From NCBI RefSeq assembly GCF_018362975.1, contig NZ_CP074371.1:744001-808000 (forward strand): a stretch of 64,000 nt of DNA. The letters run 5' to 3'. The notes beneath the pieces were generated by a model that ran no database searches, was not told the DNA's origin, and saw only the letters and a list, made by a program, of their open reading frames with translations. Positions 52,984-61,859 of the stretch are shown here, one piece after another. The translations under genes and the position numbers were made by a program. The DNA comes from Nocardia tengchongensis (GTDB lineage: Bacteria; Actinomycetota; Actinomycetes; Mycobacteriales; Mycobacteriaceae). Every line of letters starts with the position of its first letter. Positions within the stretch are counted from its first letter, which is position 1.

Positions 52984-54027
52984 ATGCGATTCGCATTGAC
53001 CGCAGAACAGAACGATTTCGCCGCCAGCCTGCGCAAGATGGGCGAGGCCGCCAAGACTCCCGGCGTGGTCCGGGCGTGGGGCGAGGGCGAGGCCGCCGCC
53101 GGGCGCGCGCTGATCGGCCAGCTGGCCGAGGCGGGCGCGCTGGGGCTGACCATTTCCGAGGACAACGGCGGCTTCGGCGCGGGCCCGGTCGAGATGATCG
53201 TGGCCTTCACCGAGCTCGGCCGGGCCGCCGTGCCGGGTCCGCTGGTGGAGAGCGCCGCCGCGATTCCCGCACTGCTGCAGGCGCTTCCGGACTCGGCGCT
53301 CGCCGCCGAGCGGCTGCCGGAGCTGGCCGAGGGCGCGAAGCTGGGCACCCTCGCGGTGACCGCGTCGGCCGGCGCCAACGCGGGCCGCTCCGCGGGTTCG
53401 GCGCTGGCGCTGGACGCCGATGTCGCCGACCTGGTGCTGATCGCCGAGGGCAACCGCATCGCGGTGGGCACCGCCGGTGATCTGGTGACGTCGGTGGACG
53501 CCGCGCGCCGCCTGTTCACCGTGGCCGCGGGCGAGACCCTCGCCGAGGGCGAAGGCGTCAGTGAGGCAATCGATCTCGCCTTCGACACCGCCGCGCTGGC
53601 CGCCGCCGCGCAGCTGCTCGGCGCGGGCCGGGCCATGCTGGACACCAGCGTCGAGTACGTGAAGCAGCGCCAGCAGTTCGGTACCCCGATCGGCCGCAAC
53701 CAGGCGATCAAGCACCACCTGGCCAATGCCCACATCGGCCTGGAGATGGCGCTGCCGCTGCTCTACCGGGCCGCCCTGACCCTGGAGTCGGGCGCGGACG
53801 CGCAGACCCGTGGTCGCGACATCTCCGCGGCCAAGCTGGCCTGCGGTGAGGCCGCGTACCAGACCGCGCGCATCGCGCTGCAGGTGCACGGCGCGATCGG
53901 CTACACCGCCGAATGCGATCTGTCGCTGTGGCTGACCAAGGTCACCGCCCTGCGTTCGGCCTGGGGCACCCCGGCCGAGCACCGCGCCCGCATCGCCGCC
54001 GCCCTGCGCGCCGGCAACGTGGCATGA
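52984..54027 (+). CDS. fadE32: Acyl-CoA dehydrogenase FadE32, partner-type subunit
   Basis: Acyl-CoA dehydrogenase-fold protein of 347 aa, orthologue of Rv3563. The N-terminal domain (LTAEQNDFAASLRKMGEAAK) and C-terminal helical domain (YVKQRQQFGTPIGRNQAIKH, LQVHGAIGYTAECDLSLWLT) are present. The Glu-Arg catalytic loop of FadE31 is absent (AAAAQLLGAGRAMLD), consistent with a non-catalytic beta subunit. The start has GGGAGGACGAC upstream. Its last codons form the left arm of a large inverted repeat leading to fadE33. Confidence 0.88.
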   Translation: MRFALTAEQNDFAASLRKMGEAAKTPGVVRAWGEGEAAAGRALIGQLAEAGALGLTISEDNGGFGAGPVEMIVAFTELGRAAVPGPLVESAAAIPALLQALPDSALAAERLPELAEGAKLGTLAVTASAGANAGRSAGSALALDADVADLVLIAEGNRIAVGTAGDLVTSVDAARRLFTVAAGETLAEGEGVSEAIDLAFDTAALAAAAQLLGAGRAMLDTSVEYVKQRQQFGTPIGRNQAIKHHLANAHIGLEMALPLLYRAALTLESGADAQTRGRDISAAKLACGEAAYQTARIALQVHGAIGYTAECDLSLWLTKVTALRSAWGTPAEHRARIAAALRAGNVA

Positions 54028-54085
54028 GCGAGTCAGGCCCGGAGGCGGTAGCGCAGCGTAACCACGCAGGGCCCTCGCTCATGCC
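54021..54085 (+). repeat. Inverted repeat spanning the fadE32 stop codon
   Basis: GGCATGAGCGAG (54021-54032) pairs perfectly with CTCGCTCATGCC (54074-54085), and GGCCC/GGGCC extends the stem after a three-base bulge. There is no T-run, and fadE33 starts 43 bases later. Confidence 0.7.
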
Positions 54086-54127
54086 GAATAAGCACAGCAT
54101 GAGCATCTACCCGTTGGGAGCGAACGC

Positions 54128-55171
54128 ATGAGCCTCACGGCCGAACAGCAAGAACTCGTCACCACCGTGCGCGCGGTGCTGACCAAGCACGGTGACAGCG
54201 CGGCCATGCGGCGCGGGCTGGAGTCCGACCGCGGCTACGACGAACAGCTGTGGAAGCTGCTGTGCGAGCAGGTCGGCGTCGCGGCCCTGGCCATTCCGGA
54301 GGAATTCGGCGGCATCGGGGTCGGCCTGGTCGAATCGCTGCTGGTGGTCGAGGAACTCGGCCGCACACTGTCCGCGCCGCCGATGCTCGGCTCGGCCGTG
54401 CTGGGTGTGCAGGCGCTGCTGCTGGCCGGGAACACCGAGGCCAACGAGCGGCTGTTGCCCGAGGTCGCCGAGGGCGCGCGGACGCTGGCGCTGTGCTGGG
54501 CCGGGGTGTCGGGCTGGGACTCCTTCGGGGTTCAGGCCACCGGTGAAACCCTGTCCGGCTCCGCGCATTACGTGCTCGACGGCGCGTTCGCGGACACCCT
54601 GCTGGTGCTCACCGCCGACGGCCTGTTCGAGGTCGCCGCGGACGCGGCGGGTGTCACCCGCACCGCCGTGGTCACCCAGGACCCGACCCGCAAGCTGGCC
54701 CGCGTCGACTTCGACGCGGTCGCGGCCGCTCCGCTGGGGCAGCTCGACGTCACCCGCCTGCGCGAGATCTCCTGGGCGGCAATGGTCGCCGAGCAGATCG
54801 GCGCGGCCGAGCAGTGCCTCGACATGACCGTCGAGTACTCGAAGTCGCGGGTGCAGTTCGGTCGCCCGATCGGCAGCTTCCAGGCCCTCAAGCACCGCAT
54901 GGCCGACATGTACGTGCTGGTGGAATCGGCTCGCTCGCTGGGCTACCTGGCGATCGCCGGCCTCGCCGAGGGCGCGGTCGACCCGATCGACATCCAGGCC
55001 GCCCGCCTGCACGCCATCGACACCTTCAACCAGGTGGTGTCCGAGACCGTGCAGATGCACGGCGGCATCGCCATCACCTGGGAGCACGACGCGCACCTGT
55101 TCTTCAAGCGCGCTCACGCCGACGCCCAGCTCTTCGGCACTCCCGCGCGTCCGCTGGCCCGCCCGGCCTAG
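54128..55171 (+). CDS. fadE33: Acyl-CoA dehydrogenase FadE33, partner-type subunit
   Basis: Acyl-CoA dehydrogenase-fold protein of 347 aa, orthologue of Rv3564. Landmarks are LTAEQQELVTTVRAVLTKHG, YSKSRVQFGRPIGSFQALKH and MHGGIAITWEHDAHLFFKRA. As in FadE32 the catalytic Glu loop is missing (AAMVAEQIGAAEQCLDM). It should pair with FadE31 in the late HIP pathway. It is the last gene of the operon; a very strong hairpin follows 19 bases past its stop. The 100-base gap from fadE32 contains an inverted repeat. Confidence 0.89.
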   Translation: MSLTAEQQELVTTVRAVLTKHGDSAAMRRGLESDRGYDEQLWKLLCEQVGVAALAIPEEFGGIGVGLVESLLVVEELGRTLSAPPMLGSAVLGVQALLLAGNTEANERLLPEVAEGARTLALCWAGVSGWDSFGVQATGETLSGSAHYVLDGAFADTLLVLTADGLFEVAADAAGVTRTAVVTQDPTRKLARVDFDAVAAAPLGQLDVTRLREISWAAMVAEQIGAAEQCLDMTVEYSKSRVQFGRPIGSFQALKHRMADMYVLVESARSLGYLAIAGLAEGAVDPIDIQAARLHAIDTFNQVVSETVQMHGGIAITWEHDAHLFFKRAHADAQLFGTPARPLARPA

Positions 55172-55190
55172 CGGCGAGTTCTTCCGGGAA

Positions 55191-55224
55191 ACGGCCCGTG
55201 CGCAGTTCGCTGCGCACGGGCCGT
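55191..55224 (+). terminator. Strong hairpin terminator of the fadD3-fadE33 operon
   Basis: ACGGCCCGTGCGCAG and CTGCGCACGGGCCGT form a perfect 15-base stem closed by a TTCG tetraloop, followed by TCGTGTTG. Confidence 0.85.
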
Positions 55225-55264
55225 TCGTGTTGTGCGGCATCTCACCGGACCAAATATCGTTAGC

Positions 55265-55280
55265 CTATGTAAATACATAG
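55265..55280. promoter_or_regulatory. Palindrome CTATGTA-AA-TACATAG, probable MarR operator
   Basis: A perfect seven-base inverted repeat with a two-base spacer lies 23 bases before the MarR gene start, in a locally AT-rich patch that also contains TTAGCTTATG. MarR regulators usually repress their own promoter through such sites. Confidence 0.65.
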
Positions 55281-55303
55281 TTAGCTTATGCAACAATCTA
55301 GGG

Positions 55304-55762
55304 GTGCAGCTGAGACAGGCAACCGAACCCACCCCGGACGACACCGGGAACCGGCTGGTCGACATCGTCGTCGCCACCACACGGCTCAACCGCCTGGCCG
55401 GAGTTCTCGGCGGCATCGATGTTCCGCACGCCGTCATGCGGGCCCTCGGGACCCTCGACGAGTACGGCCCCCTGCGGATCAGCGAGTTCGCTCGCATCGA
55501 CCGATGCTCGCAACCATCAGCAACGGCGCTGATCGGACGGCTGACCGAGGCCGGTCTCGCCACGCGGACCAAAGATCCCGACGACTCCAGAGCCGTGGTC
55601 GTCGAGCTCACCTCCGCGGGACGAGACCGGCTCGCCGCCGCCCGCGACCAGCTCGGAAACTCCCTCGCCGCACGGCTTCCCGACCTCGACCCCGCCCTGC
55701 TCACCCGCCTGAGCCGGGACCTGGACGAGCTCGCCGCAGCCTTCAGGGCCGCCGGAGCCTGA
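55304..55762 (+). CDS. MarR-family transcriptional regulator
   Basis: Winged-helix regulator of 152 aa. The DNA-binding part is seen in LRISEFARIDRCSQPSATAL, GRLTEAGLATRTKDPDDSRA and VVVELTSAGRDRL, the wing with its DxRA motif. N- and C-terminal helices form the dimer interface. The frame is open from 55232, but that would include the palindromic operator, so the GTG at 55304 (preceded by GGG) is chosen. It is followed 68 bases later by an MFS transporter, a common regulator-efflux pairing. Confidence 0.86.
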   Translation: MQLRQATEPTPDDTGNRLVDIVVATTRLNRLAGVLGGIDVPHAVMRALGTLDEYGPLRISEFARIDRCSQPSATALIGRLTEAGLATRTKDPDDSRAVVVELTSAGRDRLAAARDQLGNSLAARLPDLDPALLTRLSRDLDELAAAFRAAGA

Positions 55763-55830
55763 ACCCGGCACCTCGCAACTCGAACGAAAGCAGCTGCGAA
55801 TCAGCATCATTCGTAGATGAGGACTCACCC

Positions 55831-57105
55831 GTGACCACCAGCGCCCCGATCACCAGGCCCGCCTTCCCCGCCGCTCTCGGCCCCGACAACGCCGCGGTAT
55901 CCAAACCCGGACAACCCAAATCGGTATGGGCCGTCGCTTTCGCCTCGGTCATCGCGTTCATGGGCATCGGCCTGGTCGATCCGATCCTGAAGCCGATCGG
56001 CGAGCAGCTGCACGCCTCACCGTCCCAGGTGACGCTGCTGTTCACCAGCTACATGCTGGTCACGGGCGTGGCCATGCTGATCACCGGAGTCGTCTCCTGC
56101 CGCTTCGGCGCCAAGAAGACACTGCTGGCGGGCCTGAGCATCATCGTCGTCTTCGCCGCTCTCGCAGGCAGTTCCAACACGGTCGGGCAGATCGTCGGCT
56201 TCCGCGCGGGCTGGGGTCTGGGCAACGCGCTGTTCATCGCCACCGCGCTGGCCACCATCGTGGGCGCGGCCTCCGGCGGCGTCGCCCGCGCCATCGTCCT
56301 CTACGAGGCGGCGCTGGGCATCGGTATCGCGGCGGGCCCCCTGGTCGGCGGGTTCCTCGGCCACTTCAGCTGGCGCGCACCGTTCTTCGGCGTCTCGGCG
56401 CTGATGGCCATCGCCTTCATCGCCCTGGTCGTGCTGCTGCCCGAGTCGCCGAAACCGGCGCACTCCACCTCGATCACCGCCCCGTTCAAGGCCCTCACCT
56501 TCCCCGGGCTGCTGCTGGTGAGCGCGACCGCCCTGCTCTACAACTACGGCTTCTTCACACTCCTCGCCTACACCCCCTTCCCCCTGAACATGGGCACCTA
56601 TTCGATCGGCTTCATCTTCTTCGGCTGGGGCCTGATGCTCGCCCTGTCCTCGGTGGTCATCGCCCCGAAACTGCAGCGCCGCTTCGGAACCGTGCCCATG
56701 ATGGCCCTCGCGCTGTCCCTGTTCGCGGCGGATCTGGCGGTCATGGCCGTATTCACCGACCACAAGCCGGTTCTCGTCATCGGCACGGTCATCTCCGGCC
56801 TGTTCCTCGGCGTCAACAACACCCTGATCACCGAGGCCGTCATGGAGGCCGCCCCCGTCGAACGCTCCACCGCCTCCGCCGCCTACAGCTTCGTTCGCTT
56901 CGCCGGCGGCGCCGCCGCCCCCTACCTCGCGGGCAAACTCGGTGAACACCAAGCCTCCCTCCCCTTCTGGGTAGGCGCCGCCTGCACCGCCGCCGCCGTA
57001 GCCGTCCTGTTCTCCGGTCGAAAGCTCCTGTCCCACATGGACGATCACGCCCCCGCCGCCCACACTCCCGCCGAGGCTCGAGCCATCACCCTCGGCGACG
57101 ACTGA
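55831..57105 (+). CDS. MFS drug/efflux-type transporter
   Basis: Major facilitator superfamily protein of 424 aa with 12 predicted membrane segments. The loop 2-3 motif A appears as SCRFGAKKTLLAG and motif C-like glycine-rich stretches as GIGIAAGPLVGGFLGHFSWR, which is typical of DHA1-type drug:proton antiporters. The GTG at 55831 is chosen; the open frame extends upstream through the MarR gene in another frame. It probably forms an operon with the MarR gene. Substrate unknown. Confidence 0.87.
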   Translation: MTTSAPITRPAFPAALGPDNAAVSKPGQPKSVWAVAFASVIAFMGIGLVDPILKPIGEQLHASPSQVTLLFTSYMLVTGVAMLITGVVSCRFGAKKTLLAGLSIIVVFAALAGSSNTVGQIVGFRAGWGLGNALFIATALATIVGAASGGVARAIVLYEAALGIGIAAGPLVGGFLGHFSWRAPFFGVSALMAIAFIALVVLLPESPKPAHSTSITAPFKALTFPGLLLVSATALLYNYGFFTLLAYTPFPLNMGTYSIGFIFFGWGLMLALSSVVIAPKLQRRFGTVPMMALALSLFAADLAVMAVFTDHKPVLVIGTVISGLFLGVNNTLITEAVMEAAPVERSTASAAYSFVRFAGGAAAPYLAGKLGEHQASLPFWVGAACTAAAVAVLFSGRKLLSHMDDHAPAAHTPAEARAITLGDD

Positions 57106-57119
57106 TCGCCCACCGTTCG

Positions 57120-57146
57120 CGGACCGCACCCACAGGGTGCGGTCCG
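57120..57146 (+). terminator. Terminator after the MFS gene
   Basis: CGGACCGCACCC and GGGTGCGGTCCG form a perfect 12-base stem with loop ACA, followed by TATTCGATT. Confidence 0.75.
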
Positions 57147-57176
57147 TATTCGATTCCACCCCGTACCATCCGGCTC

Positions 57177-57665
57177 ATGAACCAACCCATGCCGCCACCG
57201 GGGCAGTACCCGTATCCGCAGCAAGGTCAGTCCCAGCCCGCGTACCCGCAGCAGGGCCAGCAGCCGTATCCGCCGCAGGGCCAAGCGCCCCACCCGCAGC
57301 AGGGTCAGCCGCAGCAGCCTCCGGCCCCGCAATTCCCGATCCTGGTGTCCACCATGAACGATGTGCCGGGCCAGGAGATCGTCCAGGTGATCGGCGAGGT
57401 CGCGGGCCTGACCGTGCGCAGCCGCGGCCTGGGCGCGAACTTCGCGGCCGGGTTCCGGGCGTTGGGCGGCGGCGAGATTCACGAGTACACACAGCTGCTG
57501 TACCAGTCCCGGCACGAGGCGATCATGCGAATGTGTCAACACGCCATGGCTTATGGCGCGAACGCCGTCATCGCCATGCGCTTCGACTGCAACGAGATCG
57601 CCAACACCATGAGCGAGGTCGCCGCCTACGGCACCGCGGTCGTGGTCAAGCCCGTCGAGAAGTAG
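57177..57665 (+). CDS. YbjQ/UPF0145-family protein with Pro/Gln-rich N-terminus
   Basis: Protein of 162 aa. Residues 1-52 are Pro, Gln, Tyr and Gly repeats (PQQGQ units) without charge. Residues about 53-160 are a YbjQ-type putative heavy-metal-binding domain: LVSTMNDVPGQEIVQVIGEV, VRSRGLGANFAAGFRALGGG and MAYGANAVIAMRFD. The function of YbjQ is not known; the low-complexity tail may mediate interactions. Start ATG 72 bases after the MFS stop, behind its own terminator. Convergent with the permease gene. Confidence 0.83.
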   Translation: MNQPMPPPGQYPYPQQGQSQPAYPQQGQQPYPPQGQAPHPQQGQPQQPPAPQFPILVSTMNDVPGQEIVQVIGEVAGLTVRSRGLGANFAAGFRALGGGEIHEYTQLLYQSRHEAIMRMCQHAMAYGANAVIAMRFDCNEIANTMSEVAAYGTAVVVKPVEK

Positions 57666-57674
57666 TTCGTCCGG

Positions 57675-59102
57675 TCAGTGGTGGAGCACCTCGACCTCGC
57701 GGACCGGCGGCTTGCGGCCGAACCTGGCGCGCAAGGGGTAGGCGGCCATGACCACCAGCAGGCTGACGGAGGAGGCGATCAGCTGGTTGCGTTGGTCGGG
57801 GTTGCGGGCCATGGCGACGAAGACGGCGAAGAGGGCGATGATGACGGCCCAGCTGAGGTAGGGGTAGCCCCACATGCGGTAGGTGAGGGCGGCCGGGTCT
57901 TCGCGGCGGAGGCGGGCGCGCAGGCGTAGCTGGGAGAACATGATCGCCACGTAGACGAAGGCCAGGACCACGCCGATGGAGTTCACCAGAAAGGTGAAGA
58001 CCTTGTCGGGGGAGATGTAGGAGGCGATGACCGCGGCCCAGGCGGCGACCGTGCCGAGCAGGACGGCTCGGGCGGGGACGCCGCGCTTGTTGAGTTTCAC
58101 CAGGGCGGCGGGGGCGTCGCCGTCGCGGGTGAGGACGTAGAGCATGCGGGAGGAGACGTAGATGGCCGAGTTCAGCACCGACAGCACCGCGGTCAGGATG
58201 ACGACCTGCATGATGGTGCCCGCGGCGGGGATGCCGATGTGGTCGAGGGCGCTGACGAAGGGGCTCTGCAGCACCTTGGCGTCGTTCCACGGCAGGATCG
58301 TCACCACCAGGAAGATCGAGGCCACGTAGAACAGGCCGACCCGCCACAGCACCGAGTTGGTGGCGCGGGTGACCGCCTTGGCGGGTTCGGTGGTCTCGGC
58401 GGCCGCGACCGTGACAATCTCGGTGCCGCCGAACGCGAACATCACCACCACGATCGCCGAGAAGATGCCGGTGACCCCGTTGGGTGCGAAACCGCCGTGC
58501 CCGGTGAGGTTCCCGAATCCGGCCTCCGACCCGGGCCACAGGCCGAAGATCCAGGCCAGGCCGACGGCCAGGAAGCCGACGATCGCCACCACCTTGATCG
58601 AGGCGAACCAGAATTCGAATTCGCCGAACGACTTCACCGACAGCAGGTTGACCGCGGTCATGATGACCAGCAGCCCGGCCGACAGCACCCACTGGTCCAG
58701 GTCGATCCAGGCGCCCAGGATGGCCGCGCCGGCCACCGCCTCGGCCCCGACCAGGATGACGTACAGGTACCAGTACAGCCAGCCGACGGTGAACCCGGCG
58801 AACGGTCCCATGGCCAGGCGCGCGTACTCGCCCATCGACCCGGCGACCGGGCGGGCGACGACCATTTCCCCGAGGGCCCGCAGCACGCACAGCACCACCA
58901 GCCCGGCGGCCGTGTAGGAGAGCACGGCCGCGGGTCCCGCGGTCCGGATGACCGAGCCGCTGCCGACGAACAGGCCCGCGCCGATCGCGCCGCCGATGCC
59001 GATCATGGTCATGTGCCGACGTCGGAGCCCGGTTCGCAGACCCTGCGGCGGCTCGGGTGTTACGCCGGTCTCCGATACCTTCGCGCCGACCGGTTCCGAC
59101 AT
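57675..59102 (-). CDS. Amino acid permease (APC family)
   Basis: Amino acid-polyamine-organocation transporter of 475 aa with 12 hydrophobic segments. The signature MTMIGIGGAIGAGLFVGSGS lies in the first helix, and ALGEMVVARPVAGSMGEYAR follows; FAFGGTEIVTVAAAETTEPA is the conserved helix 6 region. The sequence is closest in style to GABA/proline/D-serine-type permeases, but the substrate is inferred. The 164-base upstream region shared with the divergent DUF427 gene shows nothing else. Confidence 0.86.
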   Translation of the reverse strand: MSEPVGAKVSETGVTPEPPQGLRTGLRRRHMTMIGIGGAIGAGLFVGSGSVIRTAGPAAVLSYTAAGLVVLCVLRALGEMVVARPVAGSMGEYARLAMGPFAGFTVGWLYWYLYVILVGAEAVAGAAILGAWIDLDQWVLSAGLLVIMTAVNLLSVKSFGEFEFWFASIKVVAIVGFLAVGLAWIFGLWPGSEAGFGNLTGHGGFAPNGVTGIFSAIVVVMFAFGGTEIVTVAAAETTEPAKAVTRATNSVLWRVGLFYVASIFLVVTILPWNDAKVLQSPFVSALDHIGIPAAGTIMQVVILTAVLSVLNSAIYVSSRMLYVLTRDGDAPAALVKLNKRGVPARAVLLGTVAAWAAVIASYISPDKVFTFLVNSIGVVLAFVYVAIMFSQLRLRARLRREDPAALTYRMWGYPYLSWAVIIALFAVFVAMARNPDQRNQLIASSVSLLVVMAAYPLRARFGRKPPVREVEVLHH

Positions 59103-59266
59103 CTGACCGCCACCTTCATATGTTGCCCATAAATTGCCAGACCACCCTATCGGGCCTGGTCAGCCGGGGAAAATCGCCTCCGTGACCCCCGGGTCCGGCA
59201 ATCGGACAGGGCGGTGAATCCGCTTCGCCGCCAGCCGTTTCCATGGCGGGCGTACCGTCGGACGGT

Positions 59267-60019
59267 ATGACCGAGACTCAGCGCGGCCGAGTACGCGTCG
59301 AACCGAGCGCCAAGCGAGTACGCGCCTACCTCGGCGGTCAACTGGCCGCGGACACCGTGCATCCGACCCTGGTGTGGGAATCCCCGCACTACCCCACCTA
59401 CTACCTGCCCGTCGCCGACCTGCGGGCGAAGCTGGAACCGAACGGCAATACCCGCCCCTCCCCCAGCCGCGGGCCCGGCACCGAGTTCGATGTGGTGGCC
59501 GACGGCGTCATCGCGGCGGGCGCGGCCGTACGCCACCTCGACTCCCCGATCCCGGAACTGCGCGACCTGGTGAAACTCGATTTCCAGGCGATGACGGAGT
59601 GGTTCGAGGAGGACGAGCCGATCTACGTGCACCCGCGCGACCCCTACACCCGGGTGGACATCCTGGGCAGCTCGCGGCACGTGCGCGTGGAGTTGAACGG
59701 CGTGGTGCTGGCCGACTCGCACAGCCCGCGCATCCTGTTCGAGACCGGGCTGCCGGCGCGCTACTACCTGCCGCTCACCGATCTCCGCCTGGACCTGCTG
59801 ACGCCGTCGGACACCCAGACGCACTGCCCGTACAAGGGCACCGCCGAATACCGGTCGGTCCTGCTGGGTACGGAGGAATTCCGGGACCTGGTCTGGATCT
59901 ACCGCACCCCGCTACCGGAAAGCCAGAAGATAGCCGGAATGGCGTGCTTCTACAACGAGAAGGTCGACATCTGGATCGACGGCGAACTCCAGGCCCGCCC
60001 GCACTCCCCGTTCAGCTGA
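59267..60019 (+). CDS. Tandem DUF427 protein
   Basis: Protein of 250 aa made of two DUF427 units. Unit one is residues about 1-120 (VRAYLGGQLAADTVHPTLVW, YYLPVADL, FDVVADGVIAAGAAVRHLDS). Unit two is about 125-250 (VRVELNGVVLADSHSPRILF, YYLPLTDLRLDLL, CPYKGTAEYRSV, MACFYNEKVDIWIDGE). DUF427 domains are small beta-folds of unknown biochemical role, widespread in actinobacteria. The ATG at 59267 follows GGACGGT. Its stop lies five bases from the convergent sirtuin gene. Confidence 0.85.
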   Translation: MTETQRGRVRVEPSAKRVRAYLGGQLAADTVHPTLVWESPHYPTYYLPVADLRAKLEPNGNTRPSPSRGPGTEFDVVADGVIAAGAAVRHLDSPIPELRDLVKLDFQAMTEWFEEDEPIYVHPRDPYTRVDILGSSRHVRVELNGVVLADSHSPRILFETGLPARYYLPLTDLRLDLLTPSDTQTHCPYKGTAEYRSVLLGTEEFRDLVWIYRTPLPESQKIAGMACFYNEKVDIWIDGELQARPHSPFS

Positions 60020-60024
60020 AACCC

Positions 60025-60759
60025 TCAGTCCCCCAGGATCTCCGACACCAGCCGCGGTAGCGCGACCCCGATCGGGTCGCGCACGATCTCGGCGGCGTAC
60101 TCGTCGTAGGGGGTCGGTTCGGCGTTCACCACGACCAGGTCCGCGCCCGCGTCCACCGCCACCGCGCACATCGAGGCCGCGGGCTCGACCTGGAGCGAAC
60201 TGCCCACGGCCAGAAAGATCTCCGCGGTCTCCGCGATCTGCACCGCCGCGCGAATCGCGTCGGAGTCCAGGTGCTGCCCGAACATGATGGTGGCGGCCTT
60301 GAGAATCCCGCCGCACTCCGGGCAGGCGGGGTCCGGATCCCCGGCCGCGACCCGTTCCAGCGTGGCTGCCATGGAATCGGTGAATTCGCAGTCGATGCAG
60401 ACGACTTCGAACATATTGCCGTGAATCTCCACCACCGAGTCCGAGCCGGCCCGCTGATGCAGCCGATCGATGTTCTGCGTGATGATCCCGACCTGCCGCG
60501 CCGACGCCAGCCGCGCCAGCGCCAGATGGGCGTCGTTCGGTGTCGCCTTCCAGGCCGGATTGTCGCGCCGCGCCAGCCAGGCCCGCTGCCGCAGCTCCGG
60601 ATCGGCCACGTAGTTCTGGTAGGTGGAGAGCAGTTCCGCGATCGGATCCTCGGTCCAGACTCCGCGCGGCCCACGGAAATCCGGAATCCCGGATTCGGTG
60701 GAGATGCCCGCGCCAGTCAGTACCCCGATCGGCCCCTTGCGTGCACGCCAGTCCGTCAC
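60025..60759 (-). CDS. Sirtuin-type NAD-dependent protein deacylase
   Basis: Sir2-family protein of 244 aa. The NAD-binding motif GAGISTESGIPDFRG, TQNIDRLHQRAG with catalytic-site Asn/Asp, VVEIHGN with the catalytic His, and two zinc Cys pairs (CIDC, CPEC) are all present; GSSLQVEPAASM completes the Rossmann fold. It should remove acetyl or longer acyl groups from lysines, for example regulating acyl-CoA synthetases. A Tyr/Arg pair for desuccinylation is not evident. Adjacent to DUF427 and AraC genes, with no operon partner. Confidence 0.88.
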   Translation of the reverse strand: MTDWRARKGPIGVLTGAGISTESGIPDFRGPRGVWTEDPIAELLSTYQNYVADPELRQRAWLARRDNPAWKATPNDAHLALARLASARQVGIITQNIDRLHQRAGSDSVVEIHGNMFEVVCIDCEFTDSMAATLERVAAGDPDPACPECGGILKAATIMFGQHLDSDAIRAAVQIAETAEIFLAVGSSLQVEPAASMCAVAVDAGADLVVVNAEPTPYDEYAAEIVRDPIGVALPRLVSEILGD

Positions 60760-60848
60760 ACCTGCCAGCCTATGCCGACCCGCCGCCTCCCCGCTTCCGG
60801 TTTACCGGCCGTTCGAGGCGAGGCCACCCCGGGCCCGGTCCTGCGGCC

Positions 60849-61763
60849 TCAGACCGCGACCACTTCCGGCGGCTCCTCGGCGCGCCGGTATTGCCCTGGA
60901 GCCAGCCCGTATTCGCGCTTGAAGGCCTTGGCGAACGCGAATTCCGACTGGTAGCCGACCTTGCGGGCGACACCCGCCAACGGGGTGTCGCTCTCGCGCA
61001 GCAGCCGGGCGGCGGTGAGCATGCGCCAGCGGGTGAGATAGGCCAGCGGCGGTTCGCCCACGGTGGCGGTGAAGCGGCGGGCCAGGGTGGCGCGGGAGAC
61101 TCCGGCCAGCGCACTGAGCTCGGGCACGGTCCAGGCCCGGTCCGGCGCGTCGTGAATGGCGTGCAGGGCGGCCGCGACCGCCGAGTCGCCGAACACGCCC
61201 GCCCAGCCGGTCCGGTCGTCGCCCTGCTCGTCGAACCAGGCGCGCAGCAGGAACAGCAGCAGGGTGTCGAGCAGCGCCGGAATGGCGGCATCGGCCCCCG
61301 GACGGGGTTCGGCGATCTCCCCCGCGAGCAGGTCCACCGCGGCGCGCAAGGCCGGGTGCCGGCCGGGACGGGCTGGGAGGTGGATGAATTCGGGTAGTTC
61401 GTCGAGGAGCGGGTGGCTGCGGCGGCGGCCCAGCTCGTAGGCCCCGCACACCAGGGCGGTGCGCACGCCCGGCCCGGGGATCTCGCGCGGCTCCCCGGGT
61501 TCGGCGACCTCGGTGATCGGACTGCCGAGCGTATCGACGATGTCGTGATCGGCGCCGCGCGGCATGAACAGCACATCCCCGGCGCCCAGGGCGATGGGTT
61601 CCCCGCCCGGCGCCAGCACCCAGCACGAACCTTGCAGCACCACATGGAAACTCGCGCCCGGCACGCGCGGATACCGGCGGCCCCAGGGCGCGTGCCGGAC
61701 GAACAATCCCGATCCGGGATTGCCGGTGCGAATGGCGGCGATGGTCTCGCTGAGGATGTCCAC
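60849..61763 (-). CDS. AraC-family regulator with cupin sensor domain
   Basis: Regulator of 304 aa. The N-terminal cupin-like ligand domain is residues about 1-170 (LFVRHAPWGRRYPRVPGASF, DVLFMPRGADHDI). The C-terminal double HTH is about 195-300 (PELSALAGVSRATLARRFTA; ARKVGYQSEFAFAKAFKREY; GLAPGQYRR). It is divergent from the saccharopine-dehydrogenase-like gene over 96 bases with several ATGAGC/CTCAT repeats, which it may bind. This gene pairing suggests local control of that oxidoreductase. Confidence 0.87.
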   Translation of the reverse strand: MDILSETIAAIRTGNPGSGLFVRHAPWGRRYPRVPGASFHVVLQGSCWVLAPGGEPIALGAGDVLFMPRGADHDIVDTLGSPITEVAEPGEPREIPGPGVRTALVCGAYELGRRRSHPLLDELPEFIHLPARPGRHPALRAAVDLLAGEIAEPRPGADAAIPALLDTLLLFLLRAWFDEQGDDRTGWAGVFGDSAVAAALHAIHDAPDRAWTVPELSALAGVSRATLARRFTATVGEPPLAYLTRWRMLTAARLLRESDTPLAGVARKVGYQSEFAFAKAFKREYGLAPGQYRRAEEPPEVVAV

Positions 61764-61859
61764 GCTACGACCGTATCACTCGCCTAATGAGCGTTTCCAA
61801 CATCTTCATGAGCAATACAGCCATTAATTCACTCATCGATTCCGAATATTGTTTGGTTC

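Noticed and set aside
50928..55171. Mobile element origin for the repeated fadE genes
   Set aside because: fadE31, fadE32 and fadE33 are different functional types with known orthologues, not tandem copies, and no transposase or terminal repeats are present.
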